64,000 bases of DNA from positions 434,001 through 498,000 of the forward strand of contig NZ_JACGWZ010000001.1 in the NCBI RefSeq assembly GCF_014137975.1, in the 5' to 3' direction. Under the pieces are notes generated by a model. It ran no database searches. It was given only the letters and a program-made list of their open reading frames with translations, and was not told where the DNA came from. This document shows, in pieces, positions 57,126-64,000 of the stretch. Origin of the DNA: Halosaccharopolyspora lacisalsi (lineage in GTDB: Bacteria > Actinomycetota > Actinomycetes > Mycobacteriales > Pseudonocardiaceae). The position numbers and the translations under genes were made by a program. Every line of letters starts with the position of its first letter. Positions within the stretch are counted from its first letter, which is position 1.

Positions 57126-58543
57126 GTGAGCACAGAACCGCCTCGGCCGCCAATCCCGCCGCCCCAGGGCTTCGAACCAGTACCGAACCGCGCCGGCGGG
57201 GCGGTGATTCGAAACCAGTACGGGAGGACTCGCGTGCTCGAGGGCCGGATTCCGGCGCGACCGCGGCCGGTGGGCGCGGCCGTGCGGATCGAGCGACTGA
57301 TCACCGAACTGTTCGGGGTGGCACTGCCGGTGGGGATCACCGCCTGGGACGGCGGCAGCGCCGGACCGCCCGGAACCCCCCGCGTGCTGCTGCGGCATCG
57401 TCGCGCACTGCGCCACGTCGTGTGGAGCCCGGGGGGGGCTGGGGCTGGCGCGAGCGTTCGTCTCGGGGGACCTCGACGTGGCGGGCGACCTTGCCGAGGG
57501 GTTGCGTCGTTGCTGGGCACTGGCTCGTGAGCAGCGGACCGGCCACCTGCGGTTCGATCTCCGGCAGTGGCACCGGATCGTCGGTGTCGCCGCGCGGCTC
57601 GGGGCGATCGGCCCTCGGCCCGAGATCCCCGCGAGCGAGGCGCGGCTTTCGGGGGCGCTGCACACGCGGGGCCGTGACCGCTCGGCCGTGGCGCACCACT
57701 ACGACACCGGCAACGAGTCCTACGAACTGCTGCTGGACCCGCACGTGGTCTACTCCTGGGTACTGGACCTCCGCGGCCGCCGACTACACGCTGACCGACG
57801 CCCAGGAGGACAAGCTCGCCCTCATCTGCCGCAAGCTGGGCCTGACCGGCGGGACCCGATTGCTCGACGTCGGCTGCGGCTGGGGCTCGCTGATCCTGTA
57901 CGCGGCCCAGCGCTACGGAGTCCACGCCACGGGAGTGACGCTGTCGCGGCAGCAGGCCGACCACGTGCGGCGACGCGTCGAACAACTCGGTCTGCGCGGG
58001 CGGGTCGAGGTCCGGCTCCAGGACTACCGGGAACTCGACGACCAGCCCTACGGCGCCGTTGCCTCGGTGGAGATGGGCGAGCACGTCGGCGAGTCGAACT
58101 CCCCGGTGTACGTGCGGACGCTGCATCGGTTGCTGCGCCCGCGCGGGCGGCTGCTGCTGCAACAGGTGTCCCGGGCAAGCACGGCGCCCGGTGGTGGTGC
58201 GTTCATCGAGTCCTACATCGCACCGGACATGAGCATGGTTCCGGTGGGACGCACGCTCGACCACCTCGAAGAGGCCGGTTTCGAGGTGCGCGGCGTTCAG
58301 GTGATGCGCGAGCACTACGTGCGCACGATGCGCTCGTGGGCGCGCACCCTGGACGAGCACTGGGACGAGCACTGGGACGAGGCCGCGCGACTGGTGGGTG
58401 TCGAACAGGCGCGGGTGTGGCGGCTCTACCTGGCGGGCGGTGCGCTCGCGTTCGAGGAGAACCGCATGGGCGTGAACCAGGTCCTGTCGGTGCGGCCCGC
58501 CTCCGACGGGGGCAGCGGGATGCCGCTGGTCTCGGAGGGCTGA
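57126..58543 (+). pseudogene. Second cyclopropane-fatty-acid synthase family gene, two frameshifts
   Basis: The opening frame (AAVRIERLITELFGVALPVGI, RALRHVVWSPGG) shifts at a run of eight G near 57431-57438. The middle is in the next frame (LARAFVSGDLDVAGDLAEG, AVAHHYDTGNESYELLL). A missing base near 57757 then returns it to TLTDAQEDKLALICRKLGL, LLDVGCGWGSLILYAAQRYG and SVEMGEHVGESNSP. A complete CFA-type methyltransferase is present apart from these two indels. It is divergent from the hydrolase and coupled to the next gene. Confidence 0.82.
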
Positions 58544-58544
58544 G

Positions 58545-59337
58545 ATGAGTATCGCGTCCGTGGCGGGGCTCGCCGCGACGGGACTGGCCGCGGCGCTGGT
58601 CACCGTCTCCGTCACTTTCGTCCTCGCACGCCGCCGTGGCCGCTACGACACCATCGACACCGCGTGGGGTGCGGGGTTCGCGGTGATCGCGCTCGTCTCC
58701 TTCGCCGTCGCCGGTGCGTGGGATCCGCGCGGTACGGGGCTCGCGGCACCGGTGGTCACCGCGCTCACCGTGGGGGTGCGGTTGTCGGTGCACCTGCCTC
58801 GGCGGAATCGCGGCAAGCCGGAGGATCCGCGCTACCAGGAGATGGTGCGTCGGGCGGGCGACAACCCCGCCCCGCACATGTCGTGCGGGTTTACCTGACG
58901 CAGGCGGCGGTCATGTGGTTCGTGTCGCTGCCGGTGCAGCTGGCTCATTCGGCCGGGGGTCCGGTCCGCTGGTGTGGCTGGGGGCGTCGTCTGGGGGGAT
59001 CGGTCTCGTCTTCGAGGTCGTGGGTGACGAGCAGCTGCGCCGGTTCCGGGCCGACCCGGCCAACGCGGGTGAGGTGCTCGACCGGGGGCTGCGGCGCTAC
59101 ACCAGGCATCCCAACTACTTCGGTGACGCCTGCGTGTGGTGGGGGCTGTACCTGGTGGCCTGCTCGGTCCCGTTCGGTGCGGTGACCGTGCTCTCGCCGG
59201 TGCTGATGACCTGGTTGCTGGCCCGGGGCACCGGCAAGCCCCTGCTGGAGCGCGGCATCGCCAAGCGTCGTCCTGCCTACGCCGACTACGTCCGCCGCAC
59301 CAGCGGCTTCCTGCCCCTACCGCCCAAGCGGGGGTGA
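58545..59337 (+). pseudogene. DUF1295 (steroid-reductase-like) membrane protein, two frameshifts
   Basis: The first part (YDTIDTAWGAGFAVIAL, PRYQEMVRRAGDNPAP) ends early near 58889, where one base is missing in TGCGGG. The next frame gives YLTQAAVMWFVSLPVQLAH. A further missing G near 58960 leads to LRRFRADPANAGEVLDRGL and RYTRHPNYFGDACVWWGLYL. This is the Rv0446c type, normally next to sigK. Its last 171 bases are duplicated at 59995-60165. Confidence 0.82.
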
Positions 59338-59339
59338 GG
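59169..59339 (+). repeat. 171-bp direct repeat, left copy (3' end of the DUF1295 gene)
   Basis: It runs from CCCGTTCGGTGCGG to just past the stop codon. It matches 59995-60165 over 171 bases with one mismatch seen (CGT/CAT, Arg/His). It flanks the toxin-antitoxin module on its left. Confidence 0.92.
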
Positions 59340-59417
59340 GCTGCGGCGGAAGGCACGCAACTCGAACTCGGTTCGAGTCTCCCGGGCAGACGATGCACAC
59401 GCTCTGAACCCGGGATG

Positions 59418-59765
59418 TCAGCTCGACTGAACGTCGATGAGCCCGCGAAGCGCGAACTTGATGGTCTCGACCTCGTCCGGGGACAGGCGTGCTCGGTGGC
59501 GCCATCGGAGCCGTTCTCGACTGATGGATTTCACGTGGTCACACATGGCGAACGTGGGTCGGGACAGGCTGTTTAGCCGCGGCTGGTAGGGCAGGCCCCG
59601 ATCGGTGGTGGTGCCGGGTACCACGATCGCCAGCCCGTTCGGCAGGGCACACTCGAAAGCGGTGGAGATGATGACCGCGGGCCGGAGTCCGGCCTGTTCG
59701 TGACCGACCTGCGGGTTGAAGTCCGCCCACCACACTTGCCAGGGCGCGAGGTGCTGGTCGCTCAT
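59418..59765 (-). CDS. MazF/PemK-type toxin
   Basis: A 115-residue toxin of the MazF/PemK family, ribonucleases that cut mRNA. It shows APWQVWWADFNPQVGHEQAGLRPAVIIS, the usual beta-barrel start, then VVPGTTTDRGLPYQPRL and MCDHVKSISRERLRWR. The ATG overlaps the antitoxin stop by four bases (ATGA). The module sits between two copies of the DUF1295 3' end, which suggests it arrived after or with a duplication. Confidence 0.88.
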   Translation of the reverse strand: MSDQHLAPWQVWWADFNPQVGHEQAGLRPAVIISTAFECALPNGLAIVVPGTTTDRGLPYQPRLNSLSRPTFAMCDHVKSISRERLRWRHRARLSPDEVETIKFALRGLIDVQSS

Positions 59766-59980
59766 GCGGGTAGGTCGGGGTCGGTCTCGGCCAGGCCTTC
59801 GTGCTCGTCGCGGTAGTCCTGAAGCTCGGCTTCGTCCAGTCGGGCCAGGGCGGCGAACGACTCGTGTTCCCAAGCCAGTCGCGCCACGGTCTCGTCCAGG
59901 CTCGCGCCGCCGAAATCGCGTTCGGCGATGCGGGCCAGCGCGTCCCGACTGCTCGTCGTGATCCGCATACTCGTTTGCAT
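59762..59980 (-). CDS. Antitoxin of the MazF-type module
   Basis: A 72-residue protein. It begins MQTSMRITTSSRDALARIAE with a ribbon-helix-helix-like N-terminus, then FGGASLDETVARLAWEHESF, and an acidic C-terminus (EAELQDYRDEHEGLAETD) that would bind the toxin. ATG 59980 is chosen over longer frames, which would begin in the duplicated DUF1295 segment. It is first in the pair, as expected for the antitoxin. Confidence 0.8.
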   Translation of the reverse strand: MQTSMRITTSSRDALARIAERDFGGASLDETVARLAWEHESFAALARLDEAELQDYRDEHEGLAETDPDLPA

Positions 59981-59994
59981 ACTATGAGCATACA

Positions 59995-60165
59995 CCCGTT
60001 CGGTGCGGTGACCGTGCTCTCGCCGGTGCTGATGACCTGGTTGCTGGCCCGGGGCACCGGCAAGCCCCTGCTGGAGCGCGGCATCGCCAAGCATCGTCCT
60101 GCCTACGCCGACTACGTCCGCCGCACCAGCGGCTTCCTGCCCCTACCGCCCAAGCGGGGGTGAGG
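59995..60165 (+). repeat. 171-bp direct repeat, right copy
   Basis: A second copy of the last 55 codons and stop of the DUF1295 gene, with one mismatch from 59169-59339. It starts 14 bases upstream of the antitoxin start and has no start codon of its own. It marks the right border of the duplicated or inserted segment. Confidence 0.92.
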
Positions 60166-60170
60166 TCGTG

Positions 60171-60234
60171 AAACTCAAACTCGGTTTTGGTTTCACGTAC
60201 AGCGACGCACAAACCTAAAAGCGGGTTTGAGTTT
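60171..60234. repeat. AT-rich inverted repeat beyond the duplication
   Basis: AAACTCAAAC (60171-60180) is perfectly complementary to GTTTGAGTTT (60225-60234), with a second small hairpin GTGAAAC/GTTTCAC overlapping its left arm. The AT content is well above the surroundings. It could be a terminator or an element end. Confidence 0.55.
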
Positions 60235-60242
60235 GTCGAGAA

Positions 60243-60281
60243 GCGAGGCACCCCCGGCCCGTGAGGCTGGGGGCGCCTCGC
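60243..60281. terminator. Hairpin next to the decayed DUF397 gene
   Basis: GCGAGGCACCCCC and GGGGGCGCCTCGC pair with one mismatch around a 13-base loop, ten bases beyond the stop of the DUF397 remnant. Confidence 0.6.
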
Positions 60282-60290
60282 TGTCGCGGA

Positions 60291-60489
60291 TCAGGCGAAG
60301 CGGTCGGCCTTGATCGCGGCGACGAACGCCGACCACTGTGCGCCGGTCGTGGTGAAGTGGCCGGTGTCGCGATCCTTCGTGTCGCGCACCGCCGCGCCAC
60401 CGGCGATGTGGCCGAACTCGACGCAGCTGGTGCGTTGGCTCGAGCGGCTCGGCCTACGCCACCCGTTGGGCTGTGGAGTCGTGTCGCAC
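60291..60489 (-). pseudogene. DUF397 protein, frameshifted
   Basis: GTG 60489, with GGAGG upstream, begins VRHDSTAQRVA and meets a stop. The next frame carries the DUF397 body: WRRPSRSSQRTSCVEFGHIAG, AAVRDTKDRDTGHF and WSAFVAAIKADRFA. The body has no start codon of its own before an upstream stop. One or two bases are missing near 60455. It is the partner of the regulator remnant just upstream. Confidence 0.68.
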
Positions 60490-60500
60490 CGTCCTCCCGA

Positions 60501-60760
60501 TCATCTGCACGGGTGACGGTGAACTCTCTTGATACCTCGGGGCATCGCCACCTCGTGGAGGTTGGGGACCGCTTCCTGGTACGCGGCGGCGGTGTCCGGG
60601 CCGTGCAGGGTGACGGACGAACGGGGGTGCTCCGTGCGCACGATGGGAGCGACCTTGTCGAACTCGAAGAGCACGAACGAACCCGCAGAGGAGGGTGGAG
60701 CCTGGTTGAGCCACCGCGCAGGATGCGCACGTCGATGTTCGGCCACTCCGCTCTTCGCTC
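60501..60760 (-). pseudogene. C-terminal remnant of an HTH-DUF5753 regulator
   Basis: Two frames preserve the end of a DUF5753 domain: PNIDVRIL, then SFVLFEFDKVAPIVRTEHPR and AYQEAVPNLHEVAM. The helix-turn-helix and most of the domain are gone. Together with the DUF397 remnant downstream it is the leftover of a regulator pair like the intact one at 10747-11844. Confidence 0.6.
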
Positions 60761-60841
60761 TCCTCCGGGCGGTGGAACGGTTAACCTGGCGGTAGCCGTG
60801 CGGAAGATGTGACCGTGGAGTGCGACTGTGGGAGTGCGGTT

Positions 60842-61027
60842 GTGAACGAGGACGTTCGCGCTTCGGACACGGAGCGGGAAGCGGTGATCGAGCGGCTTCA
60901 GCGGGCGCTGTCCCAGGGGCGGCTGAACGTGGCCGAGTGCGACGAACGCATCGCCTCCGCCTACGTCAGCACGACGCGGGCGGAGTTGGCGCTGCTGACG
61001 CGGGACCTTCCGGGCAACCTCTGGTAG
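60842..61027 (+). CDS. DUF1707 small protein
   Basis: A 61-residue protein matching DUF1707: VRASDTEREAVIERLQRALS, GRLNVAECDERIASAYVSTT and RAELALLTRDLP. Such domains usually sit at the N-terminus of actinobacterial membrane proteins; here it stands alone and ends NLW. The GTG start is used since it begins the conserved region. Its function is unknown. It converges with the SPFH gene nine bases away. Confidence 0.75.
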   Translation: MNEDVRASDTEREAVIERLQRALSQGRLNVAECDERIASAYVSTTRAELALLTRDLPGNLW

Positions 61028-61035
61028 GGGCGATG

Positions 61036-61908
61036 TCAGTTCTCGGTGCTGGTGGGGCCGTCGTCGGTCCGACCATCGGCGCGCCATCGTGCCGGGGACG
61101 GTTCGGTGTCGGACTTCGACTCGGTCGGTGTCGGATCCTGGTTGATGGTCTGCCCGGTGGCGTGCTCGAAAAAGCGCAGCACCTCCACCGGGAACGGCAT
61201 CACCAGCGTGCTGTTCTTCTCCGCGGCCACTTCGACCACCGTCTGCAGCAGGCGCAACTGCAGGGAGCCCGGTGACGCCTCCATCGCGTCGGCGGCCTCG
61301 GCCAGCTTGTTCGACGCCTGCAGCTCACCTTCGGCGTTGATCACCCGGGCACGCCGGTCGCGCTCGGCCTCGGCCTGCCGCGACATCGAGCGCTGCATGC
61401 CCTCGGGCAGCGAGACCTCCTTGGTCTCGACCCGGTCGATGCTGATGCCCCAGTCCTCGGTCGGTGCGTCGATGACCCCGCGCAGCTCACTGTTGATCTG
61501 CTGGCGGTCCGTCAGCAGCGTGTCCAGGTCGGCCCGGCCGATCACCGAGCGCAAGGACGTCTGCGCGACCTGGGAGGTGGCGTGCAGGTAGTCCGAAACA
61601 TTGATCACGGCTTTGACCGGGTCCTCCACCCGGAAGTACACGACGGCGTCCACGGCGATCGAGACGTTGTCCCTGGTGATGGCTCCCTGGGCGGGGACGT
61701 CGAGCACGGTGGTCTGGACCGGCACCTTCCGCATCCGGTCCACGAACGGCACGATCACGCGCAGTCCCGGTTCGCGCACCGGTGACAGCAATCGGCCGAA
61801 GCGCAGCACCACTCCGCGCTGATACTGCTGAACAGCGTTCAGTCCCGCGCCCACGAGCACGAGCACGAGCAGGACGATGACGACGATCGCCGTCCACACA
61901 ACTTCCAC
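61036..61908 (-). CDS. SPFH/stomatin (slipin-type) membrane protein
   Basis: About 290 residues. An N-terminal membrane helix (AIVVIVLLVLVLVGAGL) is followed by a Band 7 domain: QQYQRGVVLRFGRLLSPVREPG, TTVLDVPAQGAITRDNVSI, DAVVYFRVEDP and RQAEAERDRRARVINAEGE. It then has an oligomerisation helix and a polar tail. Such proteins scaffold membrane microdomains, and slipins often pair with NfeD, which is not seen here. The start is uncertain: GTG 61908 (AAGGAG nine bases upstream) or GTG 61959, adding 17 residues. Confidence 0.88.
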   Translation of the reverse strand: MEVVWTAIVVIVLLVLVLVGAGLNAVQQYQRGVVLRFGRLLSPVREPGLRVIVPFVDRMRKVPVQTTVLDVPAQGAITRDNVSIAVDAVVYFRVEDPVKAVINVSDYLHATSQVAQTSLRSVIGRADLDTLLTDRQQINSELRGVIDAPTEDWGISIDRVETKEVSLPEGMQRSMSRQAEAERDRRARVINAEGELQASNKLAEAADAMEASPGSLQLRLLQTVVEVAAEKNSTLVMPFPVEVLRFFEHATGQTINQDPTPTESKSDTEPSPARWRADGRTDDGPTSTEN

Positions 61909-61995
61909 CGGCTTACGCTCCTTCCGCGCAGCGGAGCTCCGCGCACTCTCCGCTTTCACACAGAATACGCCCCGATACTGTGCGGAACCGGTGCG

Positions 61996-62223
61996 TCACC
62001 GCAAGCGCTGTGCCTGTTCCTTGCTCACGCGGGAGGTGGTGGCGCATCGCGTGCAGGTCAGCGTCCGGCGGACGCGCACGGGAAGCAGCGGGACGAAGAA
62101 CAGGCTGAACTTGGTCACGACCTTGTCCAGCGCCGCGGCGAAGGTTCCGCCGCAGACGGAGCAGTACCGCATCACCACGGCCAGCCGTCGGGTCGAGCTC
62201 CGCAGCCCGAAAAGAATGAACAA
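61996..62223 (-). CDS. Small zinc-ribbon protein
   Basis: A 75-residue protein starting MFILFGLRSSTRRLAVV. It has a CSVCGG pair near residue 21 and a CTRC pair near residue 57, separated by FSLFFVPLLPVRVRRTLT; together they form a four-cysteine zinc ribbon of the zinc-ribbon_15 type. Its function is unknown. It lies between the M20 amidohydrolase and the SPFH gene on the same strand. Confidence 0.75.
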   Translation of the reverse strand: MFILFGLRSSTRRLAVVMRYCSVCGGTFAAALDKVVTKFSLFFVPLLPVRVRRTLTCTRCATTSRVSKEQAQRLR

Positions 62224-62341
62224 GGGTGCCTCCTCGCCGCGTCACCACGCCCACGGTAGGCCCGAAACCGACTTGGAAGCGCGCGGATCGGCTTGCTCGG
62301 CGGGTGCGGGTGGGCCCGGGCTGGCCCGCCCCGCCGGGTTG

Positions 62342-62386
62342 TGCGATTTTCCCTAAACTTGTGCCACAACTTCAGGGAAAATCGCA
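62342..62386. repeat. Dispersed palindrome, copy 4
   Basis: The arms 62342-62363 and 62365-62386 surround a single C. The left arm has CCCTAAACTTGTG and the right arm CACAACTTCAGGG, giving two mismatches, the mirror image of copy 3. It lies three bases after the M20 amidohydrolase stop on the minus strand. Confidence 0.9.
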
Positions 62387-62389
62387 CCG

Positions 62390-63634
62390 TCACCAGAGCT
62401 CGCCGAGCGCGGCGGTGACGAGGGTCTCCACTCCGGTGCGCAGCGTCGGGTACAGCACCGGGGCGAACAGCGGTGAGTGGTTGGAGGGGATGTCGCGGTC
62501 GACGGTATCCGCCGCCCTGGCCGCCGCGACGCGCTCCGGGTCCATCCCCCCGACGAACCAGAACACCGCGGGCGCCTCGGCGGCCGTGCCGAACGTCCCG
62601 AAGTCCTCGCTGCCCGCCACCAGCGGACCCGAACGCACGCGGTCCGGCCCGAAGTGGGCGCGGAACCGCTCGGACACCCGCTCGGTGGCCGACTCGTCGT
62701 TGACGTTGCTCGGGAACGAGGTGATGGGGGTGATCTCCGGGGGCTTCGGCGCTCCGGCCGCCTGCGCCTCGGCGTGCACGATCCGGTGCGTGGCCGCGAC
62801 GACGCGTTCGCGCACCTCCGGGTCGAACGAGCGGATGTTGACCGTCAGTTCGGCCTCGGACGGGATGACGTTGTGCGTGGTTCCCGCCTGCAGCGATCCG
62901 ACGGTCACCACGGCCGACTCGGTGGGTGCGACCTCGCGCGAGACGATGGTCTGCAACCGCAGCACCGTCGAGGAGGCGAGCACGACCGGGTCGGTGGTCG
63001 CCTCGGGACGTGAGCCGTGTCCACCCCGGCCGAACATCCGCACGCGGAAGGCGTCGGTGGCCGCCATCACCAGCCCCGGGCGGGTGAAGACCTCGCCGGC
63101 GGACATGGGCCCCACGTGCTGGCCGAAGGCGATGTCCGGGCACCCGAACCGCTCGAAGAGCCCGTCCTCGATCATCCCCTCGGCACCGCCGCCCGCCTCC
63201 TCGCCGGGCTGCAACACCACCTGGAGCGTCCCCGACCACTCGGACCGGCCCGCGGCCAGCAGACGCGCGGCCCCGAGCATCCACGTGACGTGCATGTCGT
63301 GCCCGCAGGCGTGGGTCACCGGCACCACGTCCCCCTCGTCGTTGGTGGCGGTGGCCGCACTGGCGTAGTCCAGTCCGGTCCGTTCCCGGACCGGCAGCGC
63401 GTCCATGTCCGCTCGCAGCAGCACGGTCGGTCCCGTCCCGTTGCGCAGCAGACCGACCACGCCGGTGCGGCCCACACCGGTGGTCACCTCGAAGCCCGCG
63501 TCCCGCAGCGCGCGGGCGGCGATGCCGGCCGTGCGGTGCTCGGCGAACGACAGCTCGGGATTCCGGTGCAGGTCGACGTAGAGGCTCTCGTACTCGGGCA
63601 GCAGGGCTTCCAGCCCGTCCAGTACCGACGTCAT
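62390..63634 (-). CDS. M20-family amidohydrolase (hippurate/N-acyl amino acid hydrolase type)
   Basis: A 414-residue zinc amidohydrolase. It has DLHRNPELSFAEHRTAG, RADMDALPVRERTGL, the metal ligands THACGHDMHVTW, the catalytic QPGEEAGGGAEGMI, and a dimerisation domain with GRGGHGSRPE and AGTTHNVIPSEAEL. It cleaves N-acyl amino acids or similar amides in the cytoplasm. The ATG start gives normal family length. Its stop is followed at once by palindrome copy 4. Confidence 0.92.
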   Translation of the reverse strand: MTSVLDGLEALLPEYESLYVDLHRNPELSFAEHRTAGIAARALRDAGFEVTTGVGRTGVVGLLRNGTGPTVLLRADMDALPVRERTGLDYASAATATNDEGDVVPVTHACGHDMHVTWMLGAARLLAAGRSEWSGTLQVVLQPGEEAGGGAEGMIEDGLFERFGCPDIAFGQHVGPMSAGEVFTRPGLVMAATDAFRVRMFGRGGHGSRPEATTDPVVLASSTVLRLQTIVSREVAPTESAVVTVGSLQAGTTHNVIPSEAELTVNIRSFDPEVRERVVAATHRIVHAEAQAAGAPKPPEITPITSFPSNVNDESATERVSERFRAHFGPDRVRSGPLVAGSEDFGTFGTAAEAPAVFWFVGGMDPERVAAARAADTVDRDIPSNHSPLFAPVLYPTLRTGVETLVTAALGELW

Positions 63635-63773
63635 CGTTCCTCCCGGGATTCATCGATCACCGCGAGTCTCGTCCCGGAACTACCCACCCACGGGGCGGGG
63701 CGAAGCACCCGACGGGACGGGCACCCCCGCCGGGAGCGGACCCGGTCGGTGCGGCGGTCCGGGACGGCTGCGC

Positions 63774-64000
63774 TCACTCCGGCGGTTTTCGCCGGTGGGC
63801 GCGGGCGACGAGGTGGTCGACGAGGTGCTGGAGGGGATACGACAGGGACCACAGGCTCACCGCGCCGACGGCGCAGACCACTCCGAGAATCCACCCCGCC
63901 ACGACGTCCGAGGGGGCGTGGACGCCGAGGATCACCCGGGACAGGCCGACGACCGTCACCAGCAGCAGGGCCGTGGTGACGGTGGCCGCGCGGGAGGCCC
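63774..64000 (-). CDS. PAP2-superfamily phosphatase, N-terminal part outside the window
   Basis: The C-terminal ~75 residues of a membrane phosphatase: VVGLSRVILGVHAPSDVVAGW is the last PAP2 motif (SRxxxxxHxxxD). It is followed by one membrane helix, a short linker and a basic end (ARAHRRKPPE). Family members dephosphorylate lipid phosphates such as undecaprenyl or phosphatidyl phosphates. The gene enters from the right edge. Confidence 0.85.
   Translation of the reverse strand, partial: ASRAATVTTALLLVTVVGLSRVILGVHAPSDVVAGWILGVVCAVGAVSLWSLSYPLQHLVDHLVARAHRRKPPE

Overview
This is high-GC DNA from a filamentous-type actinomycete. The reasons are strong G/C third-position bias, many leaderless GTG/ATG starts sitting 6-9 nt after a TAnnnT -10 box, Lsr2, DUF397/DUF5753 regulator pairs, and gene order matching mycobacterial blocks (cysM-rhomboid-murI-Rv1339-rph-rdgB; sigK-rskA with its lipid genes). 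The 16S and gene content fit the Pseudonocardiales; I do not assign a genus.

Layout. 1-8 kb: cysM (cut by the window edge), a degenerate SMP-30 protein, rhomboid protease, murI, an internally deleted tnpB, a cAMP-phosphodiesterase-like metallo-hydrolase, an Imm1 immunity protein, rph, rdgB and a TauE/SafE permease. 8-20 kb: Bcp peroxiredoxin, pyruvate oxidase, an HTH/DUF397 pair, two bacterial-PH membrane proteins, a truncated Nramp remnant, a secreted C15-like peptidase, a GH15 hydrolase, an SDR, and a HigB toxin fused in frame to its HigA antitoxin. 20-24.6 kb: a minus-strand uptake operon (permease, ATPase, binding protein, FhuF-like reductase) behind a cobalamin riboswitch and a short coupled leader ORF, then an unusual tRNA with a UAG anticodon. 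26-37 kb: a purine catabolism island (MobA-like, XdhC, NCS2 permease, guanine deaminase, three-subunit xanthine dehydrogenase, aminohydrolase) with a divergent PucR regulator. 37-40 kb: a polyamine operon (decarboxylase, AdoMet decarboxylase, spermidine synthase). 41-44 kb: ribokinase and two divergent lsr2 genes, one lacking a recognisable DNA-binding domain. 44-50 kb: a 16S-23S-5S rRNA operon without spacer tRNAs, then ilvD. 51.7-59.3 kb: a sigK/rskA locus with lipid-modifying genes, four of them broken by single-base indels. 59-61 kb: a MazEF-type module between 171-bp direct repeats, and decayed regulator genes. 61-64 kb: SPFH protein, zinc ribbon, M20 amidohydrolase and a partial PAP2 phosphatase.

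How genes work together. Guanine deaminase makes xanthine, XDH oxidises it, XdhC and the MobA-like protein mature the molybdenum cofactor, NCS2 imports purines and PucR senses supply. The decarboxylase, SpeD and SpeE make putrescine, decarboxylated AdoMet and spermidine. The riboswitch should shut the uptake operon when cobalamin is plentiful. SigK/RskA probably drives the adjoining CFA-synthase/FAD-oxidase cluster.

A dispersed 43-45 bp AT-rich palindrome occurs four times, three of them just after stop codons and one at the break of the Nramp remnant.
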